Below the pieces are notes generated by a model. That model searched no databases. It was not told the origin of the DNA and saw only the letters and a list, made by a program, of their open reading frames with translations. Both the position numbers and the translations under genes were made by a program. Positions 51,969-62,388 of a stretch of DNA of 64,000 bases are shown piece by piece (the first letter of the stretch is position 1; each line of letters opens with the position of its first letter). The DNA is from Occallatibacter riparius (GTDB taxonomy: Bacteria; Acidobacteriota; Terriglobia; Terriglobales; Acidobacteriaceae). The stretch spans positions 310,001 through 374,000 of the forward strand of contig NZ_CP093313.1 of the NCBI RefSeq assembly GCF_025264625.1. Reading direction: 5' to 3'.

Positions 51969-54900
51969 ATGGCTTGTCCTTCCGGCTGAGCGGATTTAGA
52001 GGTGTCTGGCGATTCTTCACGGGTGGGCCACGGAGCAGCGGGCAAAGGCTTGATGTCCTCATGGTGTTCAAGGCGGCCGGCACGTACATCCACGGTGAAT
52101 GCTTTGGCTTCGTGCATGCTCACGTTGGGATCGGCGCTGATGGAGGTGAGGTCGTTTGCGATTGCGCCGACTGTCTCGCCGGCAAACCCCCAGTGGAAAG
52201 GCATGCCGATCTGGTGCACAGTCCTGCCGTTCACGATGGGGGGCTGCACGCGGCGAGTGACCATGGCACGCGCTTCAATGGCGCAGCGCGAGTTCCATGC
52301 CACCATCCATCCACCGTGGTCGATTCCCTTCTCTTCCGCCAGTTCCGCACTGATCTCGATGAACATGCCGGGCTGCAGCTCGTTGAGCCAACTGTCAAAG
52401 CGGCTCATGGGGCCGCTGAGATAGTGCTCGGTGAGGCGATAGTTGGTGGCGACGATCGGGTACTCCGCGGTAGGGCGGTTGTAGGTGTTGAGCGGGACGT
52501 GATAGAGCTCGATGGTGGGGTTGACGCGCTGCTCGGGATAGAGGAGGTTGGGAATGGGCGACTCGATCGGCTCGTAGTGCGTGGGCAGAGGGCCGTCTTT
52601 CACGCCCATCGGCGCGAATAGCCAGCCGCGCCCGTCGGGCTTCATGATGAAGGGCGCGTCGCCTGAAATGGCCTGCATGCCTGTGGAGTCGGAGTTGGGG
52701 CGATAGTCGGGTGGTTTCGTCGGTTCGAAGTCGGGGACGTCGGGGCCGGTCCAGCGCTTGTTCTCCTCATCCCACCACATGTACTTTTTGCGTTCGGACC
52801 AGGGACGGCCGTCGGGATCAGCGGACGCGCGGTTGTACATCATGCGGCGGTTCAACGGCCACGAGAAGCCCCAGTCGGGACTGGTGTATACGCCGGGAGT
52901 GAGTTTGCGCGAGCGCGATCGATTGTTGCCTTCTTCCGGGAATACGCCGCTATAGATCCAGCAGCCGCAGGCGGTGCTGCCGTCATCGCGAAGGCTGTTA
53001 AAGTCGCGCACCTGCTTGCGGTCCGCAACGGTGTAGCCATTGATTTCCATCAGGATCTTCTGGGCATCCGGTTCGCCTTCGATTCGGCTTGCCGAACCGT
53101 CGGGCAACACCTCGGCACGATCGAATTCATAATCCCAGGTGAGATTCAGCAGGCCCTGATCGCGCTCGCGCGTTGAGCCCGCGTAAAGCTTCTTCAAGCG
53201 CTTGCCGAGTTCGTAGACGAACCATGTATCGGAGCGGCAGTCTTCGGGTGGATCGATGGCTTTGTCGTGCCATTGCAGCAGACGCTGCGTGTTGGTGAAG
53301 GTGCCCTCTTTCTCGGCGCTCGACGCAGCAGGGATGAAGAAGACTTCGGTGCCGATGGTGGCGGGATCGGGATTCTCGGGTCCCTTGTACCAGAACGCAG
53401 CCGTGTCGATTTCGAACCAGTCGCGGACTACCAGCCAATCAAGCTTCTTGAGGGCTTCGCGGTTCAGTTTGCCATTAGGAGCGCCCGCCGCAGGGTTCTG
53501 GCCAAAGAGGAACATGCCTTTGATCTTGCCTTCGAGCATGCGGATCATGCAGGCGAGATGCGAGTAGTTGTCGTCCACGCGCGGAATCCACTTGAAGCCG
53601 TACTCGTTTTCTTTCGTGGCGGCATCGCCGTACCAGGCCTTGAGCAGGCTGACCATGAATTTCGGCAGATTGGCCATGAAGCCAGTCTTGGGCGTTTCCT
53701 GCTTGAGATAGCATTCGAGTGTGCCGTGATCGCGCAGAGCAGATGGCTGCATGATGTAGCCGGGGAGCAATTCGTACAGAGTCGGCACATCGGTGGAACC
53801 TTGAATGCTGGCGTGGCCGCGCATGGCCATGATGCCGCCGCCGGGACGTCCCATGTTGCCGAGCAGAAGCTGCACTATGGTTGCGGAACGGATGATCTGT
53901 ACTCCGGTTGAATGCTGCGTCCAACCAACGGCGTAGACGATGCAGCATGTTCGTTCGCGACCTGAGTTGGAGCAGATCGTTTCCGCAACGCGCACGAAAT
54001 CCTGTTCGCTGCAGCCGCAGATGTCGGCCACCATCTCAGGGGTGTAGCGGCGATAGTGGCGTTTGAGAATGTTCAGCACGCAGTTGGGATTCTGCAACGT
54101 CGGATCGCTTGGTGGTAGTGGATTCTCAAGGTGGCCGGTGCGCTCGGTGAACGACTCGGCTTTCATGTGATGGCCGGCCTGCGTGCGCTCGCCTTCGCCT
54201 TCGCCCTCGTAGTGCCACGTCTTTTGCGCGTCGTAGGTGCGCTTCTCCTGGTCGAAGCCGGAGAAGATGCCGCCAAGGTCCTCAGCGTCCTTGTATTCGT
54301 CATTCACGATAGTGGCGGCGTTGGTGTAGGCCAGCACGTAATCCTTGAACCACTTGTCGTGCAGCAGGATGTAATGAATGAGTCCGCCGAGAAAGGCGAT
54401 ATCCGTGCCGGTGCGGATCTTCACGTATTGTTGACACATGGCCGAAGTGCGCGAGAAGTGCGGGTCAACATGGATCAGCTTCGCGCCGCGTTCTCGCGCC
54501 ATCATGGGAAAACGGAAACCGACTGGATGCGCCTCCGCCATGTTGGAGCCCATGATCAGAATGCAGTCAGAGTTCTGCAGGTCTTCCTGAAAGCTTGTGG
54601 CCGCTCCGCGACCGAACGAGGCGCCCAGACCGGGCACCGAAGCGCTGTGTCATATTCGCGCCTGGTTTTCGATGGGAATAATGCCAAGGCCGCCGTTGAG
54701 CAGCTTTTTGATGAGGTAATTCTCTTCGTTGTCCATGGTGGCGCCGCCCAGCGACATCATGTTCGTCACGTGGTTCAGCATTTGGCCGTCGCGGTTTTCG
54801 ACGAATCCCTGCTCCCGCGTTTCCACGGTCAGGTGCGCGATGCGATCCATCGCCCAGTCGAGCGGCCTGGGCTCCCAACGATCGGAATAGGGAGCGCGAT

Positions 54901-55192
54901 ACATTACGTGCTTGATGCGATGGGGGTTCACGTTCAGCTGAAATGTGTTCGCACCCTTGGGACAGAGAGTGCCGCCGTTGATGGGGCTGGCGGGATTGCC
55001 CTCGATGTCAATGATCTTGCCGCCCTTGACATACACAAGCTGGCTGCAGCCCACCGCGCAATAGGGGCAGACGCTGTTCACCTCTGTGGCGCCGTTAATG
55101 CGTGAGTGCTTGTTGACTGAATTCGGGCTGAACGGCTGGTTTGCGCTGGCGCGTTCCGGATTTCGGGCAGGAATTCCTGAATGGTTCGGCAT
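51965..55192 (-). CDS. Selenocysteine-containing formate dehydrogenase catalytic subunit
   Basis: A 1075-residue molybdopterin enzyme that oxidises formate to CO2. Two ORFs in the same frame are separated only by an in-frame TGA at 54650-54652, at the position where E. coli FdnG carries selenocysteine: the flanking sequence reads ENQARI-U-HSASVPGLGASFGRGAATSF. This is Sec181 here. A SECIS-like hairpin follows immediately. The N-terminal cluster ligands are CPYCAVGC and CPKG (residues 42-80). The start at 55192 is preferred because GGAG lies 8 nt upstream. No twin-Arg signal is visible, unlike FdnG, suggesting a cytoplasm-facing site. Genes for the Fe/S, NrfD and FdhD proteins follow in an overlapping operon. 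Confidence 0.93.
54620..54652 (-). promoter_or_regulatory. Bacterial SECIS element
   Basis: Starting at the UGA, 14 nt downstream the mRNA forms a stem GGUGCCC (54638-54632) paired with GGGCGCC (54626-54620), closing a loop GGUCU. The E. coli fdhF SECIS has a GGUCU loop in the same position. SelB would bind here to deliver Sec-tRNA. selA, selB and selC are not in the window. Confidence 0.88.
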
Positions 55193-55865
55193 CAGCATCT
55201 CTCCACAACGCACACGGGGCCTATGGCTGGCACAGCCACCGTGGGTAGTCGGATGTCAGGAACGGCGGAGATGTTGCCATGACCTCGGGCAGCCAGATCG
55301 CGCCTGCCATCCGATAGAGTCACAGAGCCTGAGAGGCGACATCACGTAAGTGATATTCACGAGTGACCTGTGCACGTGGCAGAACGGTACGTTAGTTCTG
55401 ACTGTCGTTACCCGCAGGCCCAATCCCTCGCGGCTCGATCCTCTACTTCGACGTGCACCTCAGGGCGTCCCCTGCGGTGGCTAGAAAACATTGCTGCCGC
55501 AGGATTTAAGGCTCTTGGACCGCCGGAAGAGAAGCCCGAGGACCCCCGGCCAAGGTTCGGCGCGCATAACAGCGGGAGAGCTATGTCGATCTCAGAGCGG
55601 GAGGACGAGGCACTCAAAGGCGCACCCTCCTTCAGGAGAATGGGAGTAAACAGATCCATTATCCGTGCGTGATGAATCATTGCCGTTGACCGAGAGTGCA
55701 ACGGGCAGTATTATCCGGTCCACTCCCTCCAAGTGCCGCTATTCGGCGCCTGCATCAGCTCCTGTAAGCACTCGGCCCCCCGACCCCCTAACGGTGAGTG
55801 AACTATCTAGAAACCGCTAATGCTGTGCGGGTTTCTCAAGGCAACCTGCGCCTTCGGAGGAGCAC
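55193..55865. other. 673-bp divergent intergenic region
   Basis: This spacer separates the fdh operon (minus) from the giant secreted protein (plus) and must hold both promoters. ORFs at 55370-55672 (plus) and 55408-55701 (minus) overlap, lack convincing start signals and match no family; I do not call them. An inverted repeat TGGCTG-GCA-CAGCCA lies at 55225-55239, about 35 bp upstream of the fdh start. No tRNA-Sec gene was found. AT content rises near 55780-55830. Confidence 0.5.
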
Positions 55866-58800
55866 ATGTTCGTGTTTGAAATTTCCCCTCGAGTTGAATC
55901 ACCGCAAATCGCGCTTCGGCTACCGCGGCGGATTCATGGCTTTGCTCTGCGCGTCATCGTGATGTGTTTTACCGCACTCATCGGTGCTATCTCTCTCCAT
56001 GCCACGAATCGTGTCCAGCAAGAGAACAGCCTACCCGGCACGCCGGGATGGAATGACTTCTCCACGGTGGCGACGCAGGATCTGATCTCAGGATTTGGGT
56101 CTACGATCAGTGTCAATGCGGGTGGTTCGATTGATTTCTACGTCACCACCACGGACCCGAGCTTTACCATCAATGTCTTTCGCACCGGCTACTATCAGGG
56201 CATCGGCGCACGTCTGGTTCAATCGCTGGGCAGCTTCCCCGGCTTACATCAGGCTATTCCGACGCCAGATCCGGTAACGGGCATGGTCGCGTGTACAAAC
56301 TGGACGAAGACCACGACATTGCAAGTGCCGTCAACATGGGTTTCGGGGGTCTATCTGGCCAAACTTACCACCTCCGCCAACCATTCCAGCTTCATCTTCT
56401 TCGTCGTACGCGATGACGGCGGCCATGAAGACATTCTTTTCCAGACCAGCGTGACAACGTATCAGGCTTACAACACGTGGGGTGGCACGAGCCTGTACGA
56501 CAATCAAACCAGTAAGAGCGTCTACTCCTACCCGCATGCAACTAAGGTCAGTTTCGACCGACCATTTAATCCTCTGGACAGCAACGGTGCGGGGCACTAT
56601 CTGTTGTACGAACAGTACTTCGTGTTCTGGCTGGAACAGCAGGGATACGATGTGGCGTACACGACGAATGTGGATCTCGACCTGGGCAGCAGCCCTCTAG
56701 TGAACCACAGGGCCTTCCTTTCGGTTGGACACGACGAATACTGGTCGCGTCCTATGCGCACGAACGTGGAGAACGCGGTTGCGTCGGGGCTCAATGTCGG
56801 TTTCTTCTCGGCGAACTCGATCTATTGGCAGATTCGATTGGAGCCTAACCCGAATGGCGTTGCCGGCCGCGTGCAGGTTGGCTATAAGGACTTCGCCCAG
56901 TCTCCGACGCCGCCGGGACCGGACCCGCAGTGGCAAGTAAATAACTCGATTCTCACCGCGAACTGGCGCGATCCGGCTATCAACGATCCCGAGAATGCCC
57001 TAATCGGCGTCATGTTCGAGAGCGCCGCAAGCGGAAACTACATCGTTCAGAATTCCTCGAATTGGATTTACGCCGGCTCCGGCTTTGTTGATGGAACGTC
57101 GATTCCCAACATCGTGGGATACGAGTACGACAAGGTCTGGAACAACGGCTTTACCCCGGCAGGGCTGACAATACTTTCGCAATCGCCGGTAGTCGATGGA
57201 TCGGGGCTTCATTCGAATGCCAATTCGACAATATATACCGCTCCCAGCGGGGCCACTGTGTTCGCGTCGGGAACGATCCAGTGGAGTTGGGGGTTGGCAA
57301 ACCTGAACTCGAATAACTTTGCGAACGCTGGAATTCAGCGAACGACCGCCAACATTCTGAACAACTTTATCCTCGGCGTTGCCGAGGTGAGTTTCAGCCC
57401 AAGCACGGTGAATTTCAATGGCGTTCAGGTCGGCAGCACAAGCGCCTCGCAGACCATCACGCTCACGAACTCGGGCACGGGCACGCTGAACATCGCCAGC
57501 ATCGGCCTGACGGGCCCGGATCCGGGAGATTTCGCCCAGACCAACAACTGCCCAGCCGCGCTGACCTCCGGCTTATCGTGCACCATCAACGCGACATTCA
57601 CGCCAACGGCGGCCGGAACCAGAGGCGCAACCATCACGGTCACGGATAACGCTGCGAACAACCCGCAGGGTGTGCCCCTCAGCGGCACTGGCCAGGCGGT
57701 GACCGCACCCATTGTGAGCCTGAGTCCCACGAGTCTCACATTCGCAAGCCAGAACGTAGGCACATCCAGCGCACCGCAGACCATAACACTCTCAAATGTC
57801 GGCACGGGTCCGCTGTACATCAGCAGCATCGCCATCGCAGGCACCAACCCTGGCGACTTCAGTTCCACGAATACGTGCCCGAGCGGTACCAACTCGCTGG
57901 ACGTGAATGCTTCGTGCACCATCAGCGTGACCTATTCGCCGCTTGCAGGCGGTTCGCGCACTGCGAGTCTAACGGTGACCGATAACGCGGCAGATAGTCC
58001 CCAGAACGCCTCACTGATTGGGTCAGCGATTGTGCCTACCATCTACTTCAAAGATGGTTTTGAATCGGGGAACTTCAACCTTTGGAATCTGCCCAGCGGG
58101 GACAGCACCGGCACGCGGACGGTCCAGACACAGGTGGTCAACAACGGCACCTATGCTGCGTCTTTCGTAAATGCCACCAGCAAGTACAGCTATATCTATA
58201 CCGCGATGTCCGCTGCGCACAGCCAGACGTTTACGCGGTTCTACTTCCGGCTGGCGAGTCTGCCACAAACGACCCCTCTCGCGATAGGTTCGGCTGCCAG
58301 TGGGTCCAGTAGTTGGGAGATAGACTACGACAGCACTTTCCAGGGCCTGGACTTCTACTTCTGGGACAGTACGGGGAACGTGCAGAGCGTGTTCTCGGCT
58401 AAGAGTTCCATCGTTGCCAACCAATGGTACTGCGTGGAATTAGGTGTTAATCAGACGACTGCCGGAGTAGGCCAGGCGTGGCTCAATGGAGCTCTGATCG
58501 GCACTGTCAATGCCAATCTTCTCACTGCCAATCCGTTCGTCAATCTGATGCTGTATACCACGTCTGCCGGCACGTTCTACTTCGATGACGTGGTAGTGTC
58601 CAATCTCTACAACGGCCCGCTGAATGCTGGGCCATCAGCGAACGTGAGCCCGGCGAGCGTGGTGTTTGCCAATCAACTGGTGAATTCAACCAGCAGCTCG
58701 CAGGCGGTTACGCTGAGCAATCAGGGAACGGCTGCCCTGAGCATCAGCAACATCGCGCTGGGTGGAACGAATCCTGGAGACTTCGCTCAAACGAACAACT

Positions 58801-60581
58801 GCCCCAGCGGGACCAATACGCTTGCCGTCGGCGCTTCCTGCACGATCAATGTCACGTTCACTCCAAGCACTACCGGAACGCGCGGCGCCACACTTGCAAT
58901 CACCGATAACGATCCGACGGGCGGCCAGAACGTGCCGTTGAGCGGAACAGGGGCCCCGCCAACTCCGGGGGCTACGGTCACACCAACCAGTCTGACTTAC
59001 GCCAGTCAGGCAGTGGGTATGACCAGTACCGCGCAGGTCATCACGATCAAGAGCAGCGGAACATCGGCGCTGAGCATCAGCAGTATCGGGCTAGGGGGAA
59101 CCAACCCCGACGACTTTGCGCAAGCCAGTAACTGCCCCACCGGAGCCAATACGCTGGCGGTCGGCGCCTCGTGCACAATCAGCGTCACCTTCACTCCGAC
59201 TGCAACGGGCACTCGCAGCGCCATCGTCACCATCACAGATAACGACCCGAGCGGCGTACAGAATGTATCGCTGAGCGGAACGGGGACTACACCGACGCCG
59301 GGCGCGACAGTGACCCCAACCAGCCTCAGCTATGCCGGGCAGGTTGTAGGTACAACCAGCGCGGCGAAGACCGTTACGATCAAGAGCAGCGGAACGGCTC
59401 CGCTGAGCATTAGCAGCATCGGGCTGGGTGGGACGAACGCCGGTGACTTTGCTCAGACCAACAACTGTCCCAGCGGTACCAATACGCTGGCGATCGGCGC
59501 CTCCTGCACGGTAAATGTCACCTTCACGCCAACTGCTACCGGTGCTCGCAGCGCAACGCTGGTCATTACCGATAACGACCCGTCGGGCACCCAGAACGTG
59601 GCGCTGAGCGGATCAGGCGCTTCCCAATCCGCAGGGGTGACGGTCACTCCCACCACGCTCGCCTTCAGCAGCCAGATTGTGGGTACAAGCAGTGCCGCGC
59701 AGATCATCACAGTGAAGAGTAGCGGAACGGCCGCACTGAGCATAAGCAGTATTACGCTGAGTGGGACCGCTGCCGGGGACTACGCTCTTGGCAACAACTG
59801 CCCCAGCGGAACTAATACACTGGCGGCCGGCGCTACCTGCACCGTCGGCGTCACGTTTACTCCAACCGCTCGTGGCACCCGCACTGCCACCGTAACGGTG
59901 AGCACTAATGCGCAAGGTACAGCACCTACCGTCGCGCTCTCGGGCACGGGAATCGGACCAGTCGCGTCGCTCTCGACCACCGCGCTCACGTTCGCTACTC
60001 TGAGGCTGACGACAACCAGCGCCGCGAAGAGCGTCACTCTCAGCAACAAGGGCAATTCCACACTGAACATCGCCAGCATTGCTGTCACAGGCGATTTCGC
60101 GAAAACAACCACGTGCACGTCTACCCTGGCGGCGGGCACCAGTTGCACAGTGAGCATTACGTTCTCGCCCACCGCGACGGGGACCCGCACCGGGACGCTA
60201 GCGGTGACCGATGATTCGGTTAGCGGTAGCACTCAAACTGCGTCTCTGACCGGTACCGGAGCGGACTTTACAATCTCGGCTTCGCCCACAAGCGCAGCCG
60301 TAGCGGCGGGAGGCAAAGCGAGTTACACGGTTACCGTAACTGCGCTGGGAGGCAATTTCACGTGGTCCGCCGCCTTCTCGTGCTCGGGACTGCCCAAGGG
60401 TGCCAAATGTACCTTCTCGCCAACATCTGCGTCACCGGGGACGACATCGGCAAGCTCCGCCCTGACACTTTCCACCACGAGCGGATCTACAGGCACGCCC
60501 CCTGGAACGTACACCATCAACATCAAAGGAACCTCCTCGACCTTGGTGCATACGATCCCAGTCACGCTGCAGGTGAACTAG
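55866..60581 (+). CDS. Giant secreted protein: dimethylformamidase-like domain plus choice-of-anchor D repeats
   Basis: A 1571-residue exported protein. After an N-terminal hydrophobic segment (ALRVIVMCFTALIGAISLHA), residues about 50-505 resemble the N,N-dimethylformamidase beta-subunit-like domain (FYVTTTDPSFTINVFRTGYYQGIGARLV, HRAFLSVGHDEYWS, NVGFFSANSIYWQIRLE). Two choice-of-anchor D repeats follow, then an inserted LamG-like domain (about 723-915), then five more repeats (923-1465), and a final 105-residue Ig-like domain ending PVTLQVN. Each repeat has the pattern ...PTSL.FA.Q.VG..S..QTITLSN.GT..L.I..I and an NNCP...SCTI..TFTPT core. GGAGGAGCAC precedes the ATG. It is unlinked to its neighbours. 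The role is probably adhesion or binding; an amidase activity is untested. Confidence 0.85.
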   Translation: MFVFEISPRVESPQIALRLPRRIHGFALRVIVMCFTALIGAISLHATNRVQQENSLPGTPGWNDFSTVATQDLISGFGSTISVNAGGSIDFYVTTTDPSFTINVFRTGYYQGIGARLVQSLGSFPGLHQAIPTPDPVTGMVACTNWTKTTTLQVPSTWVSGVYLAKLTTSANHSSFIFFVVRDDGGHEDILFQTSVTTYQAYNTWGGTSLYDNQTSKSVYSYPHATKVSFDRPFNPLDSNGAGHYLLYEQYFVFWLEQQGYDVAYTTNVDLDLGSSPLVNHRAFLSVGHDEYWSRPMRTNVENAVASGLNVGFFSANSIYWQIRLEPNPNGVAGRVQVGYKDFAQSPTPPGPDPQWQVNNSILTANWRDPAINDPENALIGVMFESAASGNYIVQNSSNWIYAGSGFVDGTSIPNIVGYEYDKVWNNGFTPAGLTILSQSPVVDGSGLHSNANSTIYTAPSGATVFASGTIQWSWGLANLNSNNFANAGIQRTTANILNNFILGVAEVSFSPSTVNFNGVQVGSTSASQTITLTNSGTGTLNIASIGLTGPDPGDFAQTNNCPAALTSGLSCTINATFTPTAAGTRGATITVTDNAANNPQGVPLSGTGQAVTAPIVSLSPTSLTFASQNVGTSSAPQTITLSNVGTGPLYISSIAIAGTNPGDFSSTNTCPSGTNSLDVNASCTISVTYSPLAGGSRTASLTVTDNAADSPQNASLIGSAIVPTIYFKDGFESGNFNLWNLPSGDSTGTRTVQTQVVNNGTYAASFVNATSKYSYIYTAMSAAHSQTFTRFYFRLASLPQTTPLAIGSAASGSSSWEIDYDSTFQGLDFYFWDSTGNVQSVFSAKSSIVANQWYCVELGVNQTTAGVGQAWLNGALIGTVNANLLTANPFVNLMLYTTSAGTFYFDDVVVSNLYNGPLNAGPSANVSPASVVFANQLVNSTSSSQAVTLSNQGTAALSISNIALGGTNPGDFAQTNNCPSGTNTLAVGASCTINVTFTPSTTGTRGATLAITDNDPTGGQNVPLSGTGAPPTPGATVTPTSLTYASQAVGMTSTAQVITIKSSGTSALSISSIGLGGTNPDDFAQASNCPTGANTLAVGASCTISVTFTPTATGTRSAIVTITDNDPSGVQNVSLSGTGTTPTPGATVTPTSLSYAGQVVGTTSAAKTVTIKSSGTAPLSISSIGLGGTNAGDFAQTNNCPSGTNTLAIGASCTVNVTFTPTATGARSATLVITDNDPSGTQNVALSGSGASQSAGVTVTPTTLAFSSQIVGTSSAAQIITVKSSGTAALSISSITLSGTAAGDYALGNNCPSGTNTLAAGATCTVGVTFTPTARGTRTATVTVSTNAQGTAPTVALSGTGIGPVASLSTTALTFATLRLTTTSAAKSVTLSNKGNSTLNIASIAVTGDFAKTTTCTSTLAAGTSCTVSITFSPTATGTRTGTLAVTDDSVSGSTQTASLTGTGADFTISASPTSAAVAAGGKASYTVTVTALGGNFTWSAAFSCSGLPKGAKCTFSPTSASPGTTSASSALTLSTTSGSTGTPPGTYTINIKGTSSTLVHTIPVTLQVN
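58635..60260. repeat. Internal DNA repeats of about 324 bp in the 55866 gene
   Basis: Five in-frame units encode the choice-of-anchor D modules after the LamG-like insert. Units 3-6 share long runs at the DNA level (for example around AACAACTGCCCCAGCGG and CACCTTCACTCC), so they are recent duplications, while unit 7 is diverged. Such arrays are prone to copy-number change and to collapse in short-read assembly. Confidence 0.75.
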
Positions 60582-60938
60582 GTACGGCGTCGCGGCCGAC
60601 GGGCGGAGTCGCTGACCTCTGTTTCCAGAGACGAGCACTTGCATGCGGGTGAGGACGAACTTCATCCTCACCCGCGCTCGAAGACTCACTGGCGGTCCAG
60701 CACTTATCGATGATTTCAACCGGGCGCTTGCGATAAGCCCGTTTGCGAAGAACCATTTGAGCGGCGTGCTATTCGAATGACGCGCAGACCTCTTCGGTTC
60801 CGATGCTCCGCTTTGGCGAGTCGCGTGGACTGATGGCCATTCCGAAGGATGGGCATTGCATTGACATGCAGCGTCCTGTAGTGCAAGCATCGAACTTCGA
60901 TGGTAGTTCACCCTTAACTACCTCCGAAGGATTCCTAC
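60582..60938. terminator. Intergenic region with an 11-bp stem hairpin (60645-60675)
   Basis: The arms GCGGGTGAGGA (60645-60655) and TCCTCACCCGC (60665-60675) flank a 9-nt loop. There is no T run after it, so it may act as a Rho-dependent pause or RNA-stability element at the end of the giant gene's transcript rather than a classical terminator. The rest of the spacer shows no gene; the last 30 bp contain the tolC ribosome-binding site. Confidence 0.5.
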
Positions 60939-62363
60939 GTGAAAACTGCGGTACGAAGGACGCAAATCGCACTTGCGCTTTCCATCGTGTCTTTGCCGCT
61001 GGCGGTCAGCGCCCAGGACGCCACACCGAGCCAGCAGACAATTCATGAGCCATTAACACTGCAGGCCGCAGTGCAGCAGGCAGCGGACAGGTACCCGGCG
61101 ATACGCGCAGCGGAGGCGCAAAAGGAAGCGGCGAGGAACGCCATCGGTGTCGCGCAGGCCGCTTATCTTCCGCGTGCCGACATGCTCTGGCAGCTAAACC
61201 GCGCGACCACGAACAAAGCGAATCTCACACCGCTTGGCCAGGGCATTGTGCCGATCCCGACGGAGCCTGCGCGCGCAACCACGGATCAAAGCCAGTGGAA
61301 TACGCTCACCGGCGTTCTCTTTTCCTGGCAGCCCTTCGACTTCGGTGTGCGGCACGCACAAGTTGGTGTGGCGCGTTTCGGCTACGAGTCGGCCAGGCAT
61401 GCGGCGGATCTGACGAAACTCGATGTTGAGTCCGCGGCCGCGGGTGCTTTCTTTGACCTCGTTGCCGCGCGACAGCTCGACAAGGTGCAGCAGGCAAACG
61501 TGCAGCGCATGGAGGCCTTCTCCCGTTCAATTCACGTACTTGTCGACAACACTCTCCGTCCCGGCGCAGATGCATCGCAGGCCGATGCTCAACTGGCACA
61601 AGCGCGGACACTGCTCATTCAAGCGCAGACGCAGGAGAAGGTCCGGCTGGAGACTCTGGCAAACCTCTTGCAGATTTCGTCCGATCAGATACAAATCGAC
61701 GACGCGGCTGTAATGGGAGATGTGCCTGCCTCATCCGATCAAAGCGGTTCAGTCGAGGCTAACCCGCTGGTTGAGCAACAGACCGCAATTCGCGATCAGG
61801 CGAAAGAGCAGCTTCATCTGTTGAATCGCTCGTGGGTGCCCTCGTTCTCACTGTATGGATCCGTTTCCGGACTTGGCGCCGGCCTGACAAGCGCGCCTGT
61901 TCCAGTGTTTCAAGGCGGAACGGCTGGGCTCGCGCCGCAGACGTACAACTGGCTCGCTGCCGCACAGGTAACGTTCCCCGCATTCCAGATCTTCACGCTG
62001 CATCCGCAGCAGAAAGCACAACAAGCTCAGCTCAGCGCAGCCGAAGCGAATCGAACGCGCGTGATGAGCGACGTTTCGGCGCAGCTGAAGGAAGCTCGCG
62101 CATTGCTCGCGGGAGCGAGAGCGGTAGCACAGAATACTCCCGTAGAACTTGATGCGGCACGCCAGAGCGAGCGGCAACAGCAGGCGCGCTATCAGGCCGG
62201 GCTGGCAACGGTGATAGAGGTCTCAGCCGCCGAGTCGGCGCTCGCGCAGGCCGAAGGCGACGATGCTGTTGCCAGGTTGAATGTCTGGCGCGGATTGGCC
62301 GGGGTCGCAGAGGAGGAGGGAGATCTCAACCCTTTCCTGCAACTGCTGCAGAGGAAACCGTGA
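60939..62363 (+). CDS. TolC-family outer membrane protein (second system)
   Basis: A 474-residue outer-membrane efflux duct. The start is GTG (60939), preceded by GAAGGA with 7-nt spacing; the signal peptide is [19 protein letters not shown]. Two OEP repeats follow: [23 protein letters not shown] (about 40-240) and the second from about 270. The second ends [45 protein letters not shown], the usual OEP ending. It is followed 25 bp later by an RND permease on the same strand, so the pair should work together; the adaptor gene is probably downstream of the window. It shares little sequence with the TolC protein at 9368. Confidence 0.92.
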   Translation: MKTAVRRTQIALALSIVSLPLAVSAQDATPSQQTIHEPLTLQAAVQQAADRYPAIRAAEAQKEAARNAIGVAQAAYLPRADMLWQLNRATTNKANLTPLGQGIVPIPTEPARATTDQSQWNTLTGVLFSWQPFDFGVRHAQVGVARFGYESARHAADLTKLDVESAAAGAFFDLVAARQLDKVQQANVQRMEAFSRSIHVLVDNTLRPGADASQADAQLAQARTLLIQAQTQEKVRLETLANLLQISSDQIQIDDAAVMGDVPASSDQSGSVEANPLVEQQTAIRDQAKEQLHLLNRSWVPSFSLYGSVSGLGAGLTSAPVPVFQGGTAGLAPQTYNWLAAAQVTFPAFQIFTLHPQQKAQQAQLSAAEANRTRVMSDVSAQLKEARALLAGARAVAQNTPVELDAARQSERQQQARYQAGLATVIEVSAAESALAQAEGDDAVARLNVWRGLAGVAEEEGDLNPFLQLLQRKP

Positions 62364-62388
62364 ACTCGCAGATGAGGAGCAAAGTCGA

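Noticed and set aside
51965-55213. fdhA as a frameshifted or nonsense pseudogene
   Set aside because: Both parts are in the same frame, the only interruption is TGA at the known selenocysteine position, and a SECIS-like hairpin follows.
55193-55865. tRNA-Sec (selC) next to the selenoprotein operon
   Set aside because: No T-arm consensus or long acceptor/extra arm could be found in either strand.
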